Source of the DNA: an uncultured Lachnospiraceae bacterium
Lineage (GTDB): Bacteria; Bacillota; Clostridia; Lachnospirales; Lachnospiraceae
Direction: 5' to 3'
Assembly: GCA_905236925.1 (NCBI GenBank)
Contig: CAJOQS010000210.1
Location: 1 to 8,597, forward strand
Length of the DNA stretch: 8,597 nt
The translations under genes and the position numbers were made by a program. Within the stretch, counting starts at the first letter, position 1, and every line of letters begins with the position of its first letter. The notes under the pieces are model-generated. The model did no database searches, was not told where the DNA came from, and saw nothing but the letters and a program-made list of their open reading frames with translations. Positions 1-7,051 of this stretch are shown piece by piece.

Positions 1-651
1 CCGGGGTGTGATTTCGGCAAGCATGTTATCCCTTACTGCCACAAGAACGGCGCAAGGATCTTTGCATATGAATATAACGGCTACTGGAAGGATGTAGGAA
101 CTCTTTCGGCATATTGGAGCTCCAATATGGAGCTTATCGATCTGGTACCGGAATTCAATCTTTATGAGGAATTCTGGAAGATCTACACCAAATCCAACGA
201 GATCCCTCCCCAGTACATCGCTGAAAGCGCGGTTGTCAGCCGCAGCATAGTCGGAGAAGGCTCGGAGATTTACGGAGAAGTATACAATTCCGTTATTAGT
301 CCCGGTGTTATCATCGGTGAAGGAACGAAGGTCTATGATTCCATTATCATGAACTCTTCGCAGATAGGCAGCAACTGCAATATCTACAAGGCCGTCATCG
401 CCGAGCGCGTTGTTGTGGGCAACAACTGTGAGCTGGGCGTCGGCGAAGAAAAAGAGAATAAGGAGCATCCCAATATATACTGCAACGGTCTTGTGACCGT
501 CGCGGAAGGAAGTGTCATTCCGAACGGAGTCAAAATCGGAAAGAATACCGTTATCATGGGAGAGACCGTTCCGGGGGACTATCCGAACGGCTGGCTTGAC
601 AGCGGCGAAAGTCTGACACCTCATCTTAACAGAGGAGGATCCAAGGTATGA
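1..651 (+). CDS. glgC: Glucose-1-phosphate adenylyltransferase (ADP-glucose pyrophosphorylase) catalytic subunit GlgC, 3' part
   Basis: The frame is open from base 1, so the gene starts before the window; 216 C-terminal residues are visible, about half of a usual GlgC of roughly 400 to 425. GlgC makes ADP-glucose and pyrophosphate from glucose-1-phosphate and ATP in the cytoplasm, the committed step of bacterial glycogen synthesis. Near the left edge the end of the nucleotidyltransferase domain shows YWKDVGT (visible residues 28-34), whose Asp matches the metal-binding Asp276 of E. coli GlgC. It is followed by YWSSNMEL. From about visible residue 75 onward come isoleucine/valine/glycine-rich hexapeptide repeats (for example VIIGEGTKV and QIGSNCNI) typical of the left-handed beta-helix domain that holds subunit contacts and allosteric sites. 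The ATG at 127 is an internal Met and not the true start. The TGA stop overlaps the glgD start in ATGA, so the two are probably translationally coupled. Family assignment is firm; the 5' end and promoter lie outside the window. Confidence 0.95.
   Translation, partial: PGCDFGKHVIPYCHKNGARIFAYEYNGYWKDVGTLSAYWSSNMELIDLVPEFNLYEEFWKIYTKSNEIPPQYIAESAVVSRSIVGEGSEIYGEVYNSVISPGVIIGEGTKVYDSIIMNSSQIGSNCNIYKAVIAERVVVGNNCELGVGEEKENKEHPNIYCNGLVTVAEGSVIPNGVKIGKNTVIMGETVPGDYPNGWLDSGESLTPHLNRGGSKV
110..129. repeat. 20-bp perfect palindrome inside glgC
   Basis: The ten bases CATATTGGAG are followed at once by their exact reverse complement CTCCAATATG, centred on a GAGCTC site. The match does not extend further, since G109 faces G130. 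It lies wholly in coding sequence for Ala-Tyr-Trp-Ser-Ser-Asn-Met of GlgC, a conserved stretch of the family, so amino acid constraint fixes much of it. A cruciform, an RNA hairpin with no loop, or a dimeric protein site are possible, but nothing else supports a function. Confidence 0.6.
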
Positions 652-1775
652 GAGCTATAGGCTTGGTTCTTGCGGGCGGCAACAACAACAGGATGCGCGA
701 ACTTTCCAACAAGCGCGCGATCGCAGCCATGCCCGTTGCGGGAAGCTACCGTGCTATTGACTTTGTACTCAGCAGCATGTCAAATTCCCATATTCAAAAG
801 GTTGCAGTTCTTACACAGTACAACTCCAGGTCGCTTAATGAGCACCTCAGCTCATCAAAATGGTGGGATTTCGGACGTAAGCAGGGCGGACTGTATGTTT
901 TCACTCCGACGATCACCACGGACAACTCCTTCTGGTACAGAGGAACTGCGGACGCGATATATCAGAATCTTTCCTTCCTCAGAAACAGCCACGAGCCCTA
1001 CGTTATAATCTGCTCGGGAGACGGCGTTTACAAGCTGGATTTTAATAAGCTCATTGAGTACCATATCAAAAAGAAGGCCGATGTTACCGTGGTTGCCAGA
1101 CGCGCGACTCCGCAGACTGATATCACAAGGTACGGCATTATCAGTGTCGATGAAGACAACCGCATAACCTCTTTTGATGAAAAGCCCTTCTACAGCAGAG
1201 AGGCAGACCCATTCCTTTCAATGGGTATCTATGTCATCAGACGCCGCCAGCTGATCGAGCTGATCGAGAAGACGGTCGAGGAGGAACGGTACGATTTTGT
1301 CAGAGATATCATCGTGCGATATCTCGGCATCAAGAAGATGTACACCTACGAGCATACGGATTACTGGAGCAATATCAGTACGGTTGAGGATTATTACCGC
1401 ACTAACATGGATTTCCTCGATAAGAAGGTCAGAAATTACTTCTTCAAGGAATATCCGGATGTTTACTCGAAGGTTGACGATCTTCCCCCCGCCAAGTATA
1501 ATGCAGGATCGAACGTACGCAACTCGCTGGTTTCGAGCGGAACCATCATAAACGGAACCATTGAGAATTCAGTCGTTTTCAAGCAGGTCTATGTCGGGAA
1601 CAATTGCACGATCAAAAACTCCATTATTCTGAACGACGTGCATATCGGAGACAACACCTATATAGAAAACTGCATTGTCGAAAGCCGGGATACGATCCGG
1701 CCCAATCAGACATACATAGGAGAAAACGGAAAGATAAGGATCGTCGTTGAAAAGAACGACAGGTATCTGATCTAA
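648..1775 (+). CDS. glgD: Glucose-1-phosphate adenylyltransferase regulatory subunit GlgD
   Basis: This 375-residue protein is the second subunit of Firmicutes ADP-glucose pyrophosphorylase and is expected to assemble with GlgC and change its activity and effector response. The start is supported by AGAGGAGG at 631-638, 9 nt upstream, and by the ATGA overlap with glgC. Residues 1-250 form the nucleotidyltransferase fold: LAGG at 8-11, YRAIDF at 34-39, SGD at 123-125, FDEKP at 176-180 and SMGIYV at 191-196. Residues from about 285 to 350 carry hexapeptide beta-helix repeats. Several GlgC active-site features are altered. The glycine-rich loop reads GGNNNRM (10-16). The Lys of RAKPAV is Ile25. 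The YWKDVGT motif reads YWSNIST (239-245), which puts Asn242 where GlgC has a metal-binding Asp. Asp125, matching E. coli Asp142, is kept. I infer weak or no catalysis alone. The TAA stop lies within a promoter-like -10 element for the next gene. Confidence 0.93.
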   Translation: MRAIGLVLAGGNNNRMRELSNKRAIAAMPVAGSYRAIDFVLSSMSNSHIQKVAVLTQYNSRSLNEHLSSSKWWDFGRKQGGLYVFTPTITTDNSFWYRGTADAIYQNLSFLRNSHEPYVIICSGDGVYKLDFNKLIEYHIKKKADVTVVARRATPQTDITRYGIISVDEDNRITSFDEKPFYSREADPFLSMGIYVIRRRQLIELIEKTVEEERYDFVRDIIVRYLGIKKMYTYEHTDYWSNISTVEDYYRTNMDFLDKKVRNYFFKEYPDVYSKVDDLPPAKYNAGSNVRNSLVSSGTIINGTIENSVVFKQVYVGNNCTIKNSIILNDVHIGDNTYIENCIVESRDTIRPNQTYIGENGKIRIVVEKNDRYLI

Positions 1776-1776
1776 T
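1747..1776 (+). promoter_or_regulatory. Possible housekeeping sigma promoter upstream of the deacetylase operon
   Basis: TTGAAA (1747-1752) and TCTAAT (1771-1776) are separated by 18 bp, and each matches five of six positions of the TTGACA/TATAAT consensus. The -10 box overlaps the glgD stop. Transcription would begin near 1783-1785, just before the hairpin at 1793, so that hairpin would form the 5' leader of the mRNA for the deacetylase, pth, mfd and foldase genes. It was found by eye; such pairs also occur by chance, and readthrough from glgD is the alternative. Confidence 0.33.
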
Positions 1777-1792
1777 GATAACAATGATGCCC

Positions 1793-1832
1793 GCCCCAAG
1801 CGAAGGGACCCCTCCGGTCCGGCGCTTGGGGC
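1793..1832. repeat. Strong GC-rich imperfect inverted repeat (hairpin) between glgD and the deacetylase gene
   Basis: GCCCCAAGCG (1793-1802) and CGCTTGGGGC (1823-1832) are exact reverse complements. Inside them GGACC (1806-1810) pairs with GGTCC (1816-1820) around a five-base loop, CCTCC, leaving a 3-by-2 internal loop. This gives 15 base pairs in all, mostly G-C. No T tract follows on either strand, so it does not look like a classical intrinsic terminator. It may end or protect the 3' end of glgCD mRNA, act as a 5' leader structure, or be one copy of a dispersed palindromic repeat. The right arm ends 3 nt before a GTG at 1836 and would hide its ribosome binding region. Confidence 0.7.
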
Positions 1833-1865
1833 AGCGTGTCGTTTCGGAAAAAGGTATCAGCAGAA

Positions 1866-2891
1866 ATGAAGAAGAAAAGCAGGGCTTCCCTGTCAAAGGT
1901 GCTGATGATCCTCTGGCTGATGACCGCCGCTGCGGTTCTTGTGGTCACTGTAGTATATTTCGGTGAACTGCAGAAGCTGTATTCGGCCGTCGGCAGGATC
2001 GAAGAAGAAAAGGCATCCGGAGAGGTGGAGCAGATGAACACAAGCAAGAACGGAGATGCTGCGGCGATCACGGACGTGGCAGTCTATCCGACCGGGAACG
2101 ATGGTCTGTCCGATCCTTCGGAGGCACCTCCGGTCACGGAAGCACCGACTCCCGGGGATGATACGGCTGTAACAGGAACCCCGCAGACCAGTGATACACC
2201 CCCGGATACTCCCGAACCTTCGGATCCTCCCGAAAGCGGTGATACGGAGCTGGCTTATTACCATGACGGGACTATCGATCCCTCAAAGCCTATCATCGCC
2301 CTTTCGTTCGATGACGGACCGAGCGTCTATACCGTCAGGATACTTGAGGCACTCAAAAAGTATAACGCAAAAGCGACCTTTTTCATGGTCGGCTACAATA
2401 TCGAGACTCATAAGGACGAAGTCAAGGCCGTATACGAGGCCGGCTGCGAGATTGGAAACCATACCACGGACCATACAAGCCTGAAAAAGGGCAAGGCCGC
2501 GGAGATAAAGGCACGGGTATACGACAACGAGGACCTCATCAACACTATAGTACCGGTCGGAAAGGTCATTGTGCGGCCTCCGTACGGAGATTTTAACGAT
2601 ACGGTAAAAGAGCTTATCGCGCGTCCCATGTTCAACTGGTCGGTGGATTCGCTTGACTGGAAGACCAGAAACGCCGATTCCGTTGTGAAACAAATCCAGC
2701 AGGATGCTAAAGACGGCTATATCATACTCATGCACGATCTTTATGAAAGCACGGCGGAGGCAACGGAACGGATCATTCCCTGGCTGATTGAGCAGGGTTA
2801 TCAGGTTACATGCGTCAGCGACATGTTTAAAGCCAGAGGCGAAGAGGTTCTGGACGGACATGTCTACAGGCTCGCGAAACCTGCAGAGTAA
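1866..2891 (+). CDS. Membrane-anchored polysaccharide deacetylase, PgdA-like (NodB domain)
   Basis: The protein probably removes acetyl groups from N-acetylglucosamine in peptidoglycan at the outer face of the membrane, which in PgdA enzymes lowers lysozyme sensitivity. From the ATG at 1866 it has 341 residues: a basic start (MKKKSR), one membrane segment at about 11-33, a short charged stretch, then a Pro/Thr/Asp-rich linker at about 85-127. The NodB domain follows from about 140. Visible motifs are SFDDGP with Asp149 and Asp150, NHTTDH with metal ligands His199 and His203, RPPYG at 237-241, DSLDW at 261-265 and LMHD with His290, so all five catalytic motifs are intact. An in-frame GTG at 1836 would add ten residues. 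I prefer the ATG because AAAAAGG lies 11 nt upstream of it, while the GTG sits against the hairpin. The VDSLDW pattern favours PgdA over the spore-type PdaA, but the true substrate is inferred. It starts a four-gene group, 20 bp before pth. Confidence 0.88.
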   Translation: MKKKSRASLSKVLMILWLMTAAAVLVVTVVYFGELQKLYSAVGRIEEEKASGEVEQMNTSKNGDAAAITDVAVYPTGNDGLSDPSEAPPVTEAPTPGDDTAVTGTPQTSDTPPDTPEPSDPPESGDTELAYYHDGTIDPSKPIIALSFDDGPSVYTVRILEALKKYNAKATFFMVGYNIETHKDEVKAVYEAGCEIGNHTTDHTSLKKGKAAEIKARVYDNEDLINTIVPVGKVIVRPPYGDFNDTVKELIARPMFNWSVDSLDWKTRNADSVVKQIQQDAKDGYIILMHDLYESTAEATERIIPWLIEQGYQVTCVSDMFKARGEEVLDGHVYRLAKPAE

Positions 2892-2911
2892 AAGGAAAAG
2901 GAAAAATAAAA

Positions 2912-3487
2912 GTGAAAGTAATATTCGGACTTGGCAATTTCGGCAGGGAATATGCCGGAACCAGGCATAACATGGGATTTGATACGGTGACCAGACTGTC
3001 GGACACCCTCGGTATAAAGCTAGATACAAAAAGGTTTAAGGGTCTGTGCGGATTCGGCTTCATAGGTACTGAGAAAGTCATTCTGGTCCAGCCCCAGACA
3101 TACATGAACCTCAGCGGGGAATGCGTCCGAGCGGTGCTTGATTTCTTCAAGCTGACCAACAGGGACATCATAGTGGTCTACGATGATATAAGCCTTGCTC
3201 CGGGACAGCTCCGTCTTAGAAAAAAAGGGAGCGCCGGCGGTCACAACGGGATCAAGAACATCATAGCTCATCTCGGAACGGACGAATTTGACCGGATAAA
3301 GATCGGCGTTGGCGAAAAGCCGGAGGGACATGATCTTGTAGATTATGTTCTCGGCCGTTTCCCGAAGGAGGAAGAGCCCGTCATCCGTGAAGCGGTCTGC
3401 GAAGCCGCAAAGGCGTGTGAGGCCATTATCACGGACGGAATGGATGAAGCGATGAATGTCTTTAACAGAAAAAAGGAAAGTCAATGA
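2912..3487 (+). CDS. pth: Peptidyl-tRNA hydrolase
   Basis: Pth cleaves the ester bond of peptidyl-tRNAs dropped by stalled ribosomes and so recycles tRNA in the cytoplasm. The 191-residue length is normal for the bacterial Pth family. Catalytic and binding residues are all visible: Asn9 in GLGNFG, catalytic His19 in TRHNMGFD, Asn66 in TYMNLSG, Asp91 in VVYDDISL, and GGHNG at 109-113 with Asn112. These match E. coli Asn10, His20, Asn68, Asp93 and Asn114. The start is a GTG preceded by a purine-rich run with AAGG about 10 nt upstream, and residues MKVIFGLGNFG are the expected N-terminus. It lies 20 bp after the deacetylase gene and its stop overlaps the mfd start (ATGA). In Bacillus subtilis pth (spoVC) also lies just upstream of mfd, but with the small gene fin between them; no fin is present here. 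Confidence 0.97.
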   Translation: MKVIFGLGNFGREYAGTRHNMGFDTVTRLSDTLGIKLDTKRFKGLCGFGFIGTEKVILVQPQTYMNLSGECVRAVLDFFKLTNRDIIVVYDDISLAPGQLRLRKKGSAGGHNGIKNIIAHLGTDEFDRIKIGVGEKPEGHDLVDYVLGRFPKEEEPVIREAVCEAAKACEAIITDGMDEAMNVFNRKKESQ

Positions 3488-6400
3488 ATATCTTTACCCA
3501 AACACTTTCTGAATACAGCGAGCTTTCGGGATTCTGGGAGCGCATGGAAAAAAACCGTCTTCCGGTACGTTTGACCGGCTGCACGGATTCCGAAAAAGCA
3601 CATCTTATCGCTGCTGCGGCTGAGAAGAAGAACCGGACGCTGGTCATAGCCGACAATGAGATCAAGGCCCGGGAGCTTGCGGCCGACCTGAGGCTTTTTG
3701 GCAGGAACGTGCTTTTTTATCCGGCGAAGGACATAATCTTCTACAGCGCGGATGTTCACGGAGATGCGATAATCTGTGAGAGGCTCAAGTGTCTGAAACG
3801 GCTGGCATCGGGTGAACCGGTGACAGTCGTTGCGTCTTTTTCCGCGGGCATGGACAAGATAATGTCCATCGAGGATCTGAAGAAGTTCGTTATCCACATC
3901 GATCCGGATGATACGATCGACCCGGAGGTTCTCGCCGAAAAGCTTGTATCTATAGGCTATGAAAGAACGGGGCTTGTTGAGAATCCCGGAGAATTCGCCA
4001 TTCGCGGCGGTATAATAGATATTTATCCCCTTGCGGAGGAAAGCCCCTACCGCGTGGAACTGTGGGGAGATGAGATAGATTCGATAAGGATATTCGACCC
4101 TTCAAGCCAGAGATCGATCGAGAACGCCGGAGGCTTTGATATTTTCCCCGCGGTGGAGACGGTTTTGTCCGAGGAGGAGATCGCCGAAGGCATCACAAGG
4201 CTTGACGCTGACCTGAAAAAGTATTCAAAAGCCCTTAAGGCCGATATGAAGACCGAGGAGGCCGCCCGTGCTGGCAAATCCGTCGCGGCCTTTAAGGAGA
4301 ATCTGGAATATCTTAAAGGGAAGGCGGCTCTCGAAAGCTATATAGATTATTTCACGGACAGGAGCATTTCCTTCTTCGACCTTTTTAGCGACGGGGATTC
4401 CGTTATCTTTATAGATGAACCTGCCAGAGTGGCTGAAACCGCAGAAGCGGTGGACACGGAATTCAGGATGAGTATGCAGGGGCGTCTTGAAAGCGGATAT
4501 ATCCTTCCGGGGCAGGCTTCGGCTGTATATGATTCGGGAAACCTCTTCGCAAGGCTTTCCAATGCTCCGGTCGTTCTGCTGAGCGCGCTTGATTACAAGT
4601 TCGCCAAAATACCCGTGAAGTATTCCGCCGGAATAACCGTAAGGTCGGTCAGCTCGTATAACAGCGATTTCGAAATGCTTACCAAGGAACTTACGGGCTG
4701 GAAGAAAAAGGGCTACAGGGTTATCCTCCTGACCGCCTCAAAATCAAGGGCCATGCGTCTTGCGCAGGACCTTCGGGACTATGATCTTAACTCCTTCTTC
4801 TGCGAGGATGAGAACAGATTTGTGCAGGAAGGCGAGATAGCGGTCATATCGGGTTCGGTCACAAGGGGCTTCGAGTATCCGATGCTCAAATTCGCGGTTG
4901 TCTGTGAGAGCGACATATTCGGAAAGCAGAAGAAAAAGACTCACAGGCCCAAGCTGTACGAAGGCTCCAGAATACAGGATTTTGCCAAGCTCTCGAGCGG
5001 AGATTATGTAGTTCACGAAAACTACGGAGTCGGGATCTACAGGGGCATTGAGAAGATCGAAGTCGATCATGTCGAAAAGGATTATATCAAGATAGAATAC
5101 GCCGGAGGCGGAACTCTGTATGTCCTGGCCACAGCCATGGACGCGGTCCAGAAATACTCGGGACCCGAAGGCAGGACACCCAAGATCAACAAGCTTGATT
5201 CCGCCGAATGGAAGAATACAAAGGCCAAAGTCAGAGGGGCGGTTCGCGATATCGCGGACAGTCTCGTGCGTCTTTATGCCATCCGGCAGGCAAAGCAGGG
5301 TTACAGGTTCGGCAAGGATACCGTCTGGCAGAAGGAATTTGAGGAGACCTTTCCCTTTGAGGAAACGGACGATCAGCTCAAGGCGATCGAGGATACAAAA
5401 AGGGACATGGAATCTACGAAGATCATGGATCGCCTTATCTGCGGAGATGTCGGCTACGGCAAGACCGAGATAGCGATACGCGCGGCATTTAAGGCGGTGC
5501 AGGACGGCAAACAGGTTGCATTTCTGGTTCCTACCACGATCCTTGCGCAGCAGCACTATAATACATTTGCTTCGAGAATGGCAGATTATCCCGTCCGTGT
5601 GGGAATGCTCTCCCGCTTCAGAACTGCGGCGGAACAGAAAAAAGCCCTATCGGAACTGAAAAGCGGGCAGCTCGATATTATCATCGGAACCCACAGGCTT
5701 TTATCGGGAGATGTCAGCTTTAAGAATCTCGGACTCCTTATCGTTGACGAGGAACAGCGCTTCGGAGTAACGCACAAGGAGAAAATAAAGCAGATCAAAT
5801 CGGATGTTGATGTCCTTACTCTCACCGCGACCCCCATCCCCAGAACGCTTCATATGAGCCTTATCGGGATCAGGGACATGAGCGTCCTCGACGAGCCGCC
5901 GATAGACCGTCTTCCGATACAGACCTTTGTCATGGAGCATAACGACGAGATAATCCGCGAGGCAGTAAACAGGGAGCTTGCCCGAGGCGGACAGGTTTAT
6001 TATGTATATAACAGGGTAAACGGCATATCCGAGGTGGCTGGAAGGCTTCAGAAGCTTCTCCCGGATGCAAGAGTCGTATATGCGCACGGACAGATGAGTG
6101 AGCGTGAGCTGGAAAAGGTCATGTTCGGATTCATCAACGGAGAGATAGATGTTCTGGTTTCAACCACCATCATTGAAACCGGACTTGATATATCAAACGT
6201 TAACACGATGATCATTGACGATGCGGACAGACTGGGTCTTTCCCAGCTCTATCAGCTCAGAGGAAGGGTCGGGCGCTCGAGCCGGACTGCGTATGCTTTC
6301 CTGATGTACAAAAGGGACAAGGTCCTTAAGGAGGTTGCTGAGCAGAGACTTTCGGCGATCCGTCAGTTTACCGAACTCGGCAGCGGATTTAAGATCGCGA

Positions 6401-7050
6401 TGCGCGACCTCGAGATCAGAGGCGCCGGAAACCTTCTCGGAGCGGAGCAATCGGGACAGATGTCAGCCGTCGGGTACGATCTGTACTGCAAGCTCCTGAA
6501 TGAGGCGGTAAAGGCGCTCAAGCTCGGTGAGGAGGAGATAGTAACCTGGGATACATCCATCGATATGGATATTGACGCCTTCATACCCTCATCATATATT
6601 AAAAATGAGCTTCAGAAGCTGGATATGTATAAGAGGATCGCAAATATTGAAAGCAGAGAGATGCTTATCGACATGCAGGAGGAGCTGACCGACCGGTACG
6701 GGGATATCCCTGCGGCGGTAAACAATCTCCTGAACATCGCGCTGCTTAAGAGCATAGCCCACGATGCATATGTTACGGGGCTGACGCAGAAGCGTATGGA
6801 GGTACGGCTGAGCATGTACGAAAAGGCCGGACTCGACGTTGCCAGGATCCCGGAGCTTATTGCCTCCTTTGGCAGCAGGCTTAAGCTGATCCCCGGAAAA
6901 ACACCGACTTTTGTTTTCACCCTTGAAGATAAAACTCATAAGAGAAGAGATAAGCTTCCGGTGAAGGATATACTCGAGCAGACGGGTGAAGTTCTTGAAG
7001 CTCTGCGCGGGATCAAAATCGGGGAACCCGAAAAGAAAAGGACTGAATGA
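3484..7050 (+). CDS. mfd: Transcription-repair coupling factor Mfd
   Basis: Mfd is a DNA translocase that pushes RNA polymerase off lesions and recruits UvrA for nucleotide excision repair. The 1188 residues are a full-length family size. A UvrB-like N-terminal region (about 1-300) includes FAIRGGIIDIYP at 171-182 but has no working Walker A, as usual. The RNA-polymerase-interacting CarD-like domain is seen around 500-570 (GDYVVHENYGVGIYRG). The helicase core has Walker A GDVGYGKTE (654-662, Lys660), DEEQ at 755-758, TATPIPRTL at 781-789 and QLRGRVGR at 924-931. A translocation-type segment, IAMRDLEIRGAGNLLGAEQS, is at 971-990. The C-terminal TRCF domain spans about 1030-1135. The ATG overlaps the pth stop by 4 bp and has AAGGA with 7 nt spacing. 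The foldase gene begins 1 bp after the stop. No truncation or lost motif was seen. Confidence 0.98.
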   Translation: MNIFTQTLSEYSELSGFWERMEKNRLPVRLTGCTDSEKAHLIAAAAEKKNRTLVIADNEIKARELAADLRLFGRNVLFYPAKDIIFYSADVHGDAIICERLKCLKRLASGEPVTVVASFSAGMDKIMSIEDLKKFVIHIDPDDTIDPEVLAEKLVSIGYERTGLVENPGEFAIRGGIIDIYPLAEESPYRVELWGDEIDSIRIFDPSSQRSIENAGGFDIFPAVETVLSEEEIAEGITRLDADLKKYSKALKADMKTEEAARAGKSVAAFKENLEYLKGKAALESYIDYFTDRSISFFDLFSDGDSVIFIDEPARVAETAEAVDTEFRMSMQGRLESGYILPGQASAVYDSGNLFARLSNAPVVLLSALDYKFAKIPVKYSAGITVRSVSSYNSDFEMLTKELTGWKKKGYRVILLTASKSRAMRLAQDLRDYDLNSFFCEDENRFVQEGEIAVISGSVTRGFEYPMLKFAVVCESDIFGKQKKKTHRPKLYEGSRIQDFAKLSSGDYVVHENYGVGIYRGIEKIEVDHVEKDYIKIEYAGGGTLYVLATAMDAVQKYSGPEGRTPKINKLDSAEWKNTKAKVRGAVRDIADSLVRLYAIRQAKQGYRFGKDTVWQKEFEETFPFEETDDQLKAIEDTKRDMESTKIMDRLICGDVGYGKTEIAIRAAFKAVQDGKQVAFLVPTTILAQQHYNTFASRMADYPVRVGMLSRFRTAAEQKKALSELKSGQLDIIIGTHRLLSGDVSFKNLGLLIVDEEQRFGVTHKEKIKQIKSDVDVLTLTATPIPRTLHMSLIGIRDMSVLDEPPIDRLPIQTFVMEHNDEIIREAVNRELARGGQVYYVYNRVNGISEVAGRLQKLLPDARVVYAHGQMSERELEKVMFGFINGEIDVLVSTTIIETGLDISNVNTMIIDDADRLGLSQLYQLRGRVGRSSRTAYAFLMYKRDKVLKEVAEQRLSAIRQFTELGSGFKIAMRDLEIRGAGNLLGAEQSGQMSAVGYDLYCKLLNEAVKALKLGEEEIVTWDTSIDMDIDAFIPSSYIKNELQKLDMYKRIANIESREMLIDMQEELTDRYGDIPAAVNNLLNIALLKSIAHDAYVTGLTQKRMEVRLSMYEKAGLDVARIPELIASFGSRLKLIPGKTPTFVFTLEDKTHKRRDKLPVKDILEQTGEVLEALRGIKIGEPEKKRTE
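7036..7042 (+). promoter_or_regulatory. Ribosome binding site that sets the foldase start at 7052
   Basis: AAAAGGA at the end of mfd lies about 10 nt before the ATG at 7052. The same frame is open further left to an ATG at 6986, but that start would put 22 charged residues ahead of an otherwise clean lipoprotein signal and overlap mfd by 65 bp, so 7052 is the better start. Confidence 0.55.
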
Positions 7051-7051
7051 T

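Noticed and set aside
1793..1845. Classical intrinsic terminator for glgCD
   Set aside because: The stem is strong but no T tract follows on either strand.
1836..1865. GTG at 1836 as the deacetylase start
   Set aside because: It lies 3 nt after the right arm of the hairpin with no clear ribosome binding site. The ATG at 1866 gives a typical basic N-terminus before the membrane segment. It is not fully excluded.
1775..1966. A 63-codon plus-strand frame whose ATG overlaps the glgD stop (TAATG) and runs through the hairpin
   Set aside because: It is in a different frame from the deacetylase, which it overlaps for about 100 bp. Its sequence is low in recognisable features and is set by the hairpin bases; no ribosome binding site of its own was seen.
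2283..3029. A 248-codon minus-strand frame opposite the deacetylase and the start of pth
   Set aside because: It lies fully opposite well-supported genes, is rich in residues expected from mirrored codons, and matches no family I know.
4744..5556. A 270-codon minus-strand frame opposite mfd
   Set aside because: It covers the conserved Mfd RNA-polymerase-binding and helicase region and is a shadow of that codon use; no ribosome binding site or known domain was seen.
6986..7051. Upstream ATG for the foldase lipoprotein
   Set aside because: It would add 22 charged residues ahead of the lipoprotein signal and overlap mfd; the ATG at 7052 has a ribosome binding site and gives a normal signal peptide.
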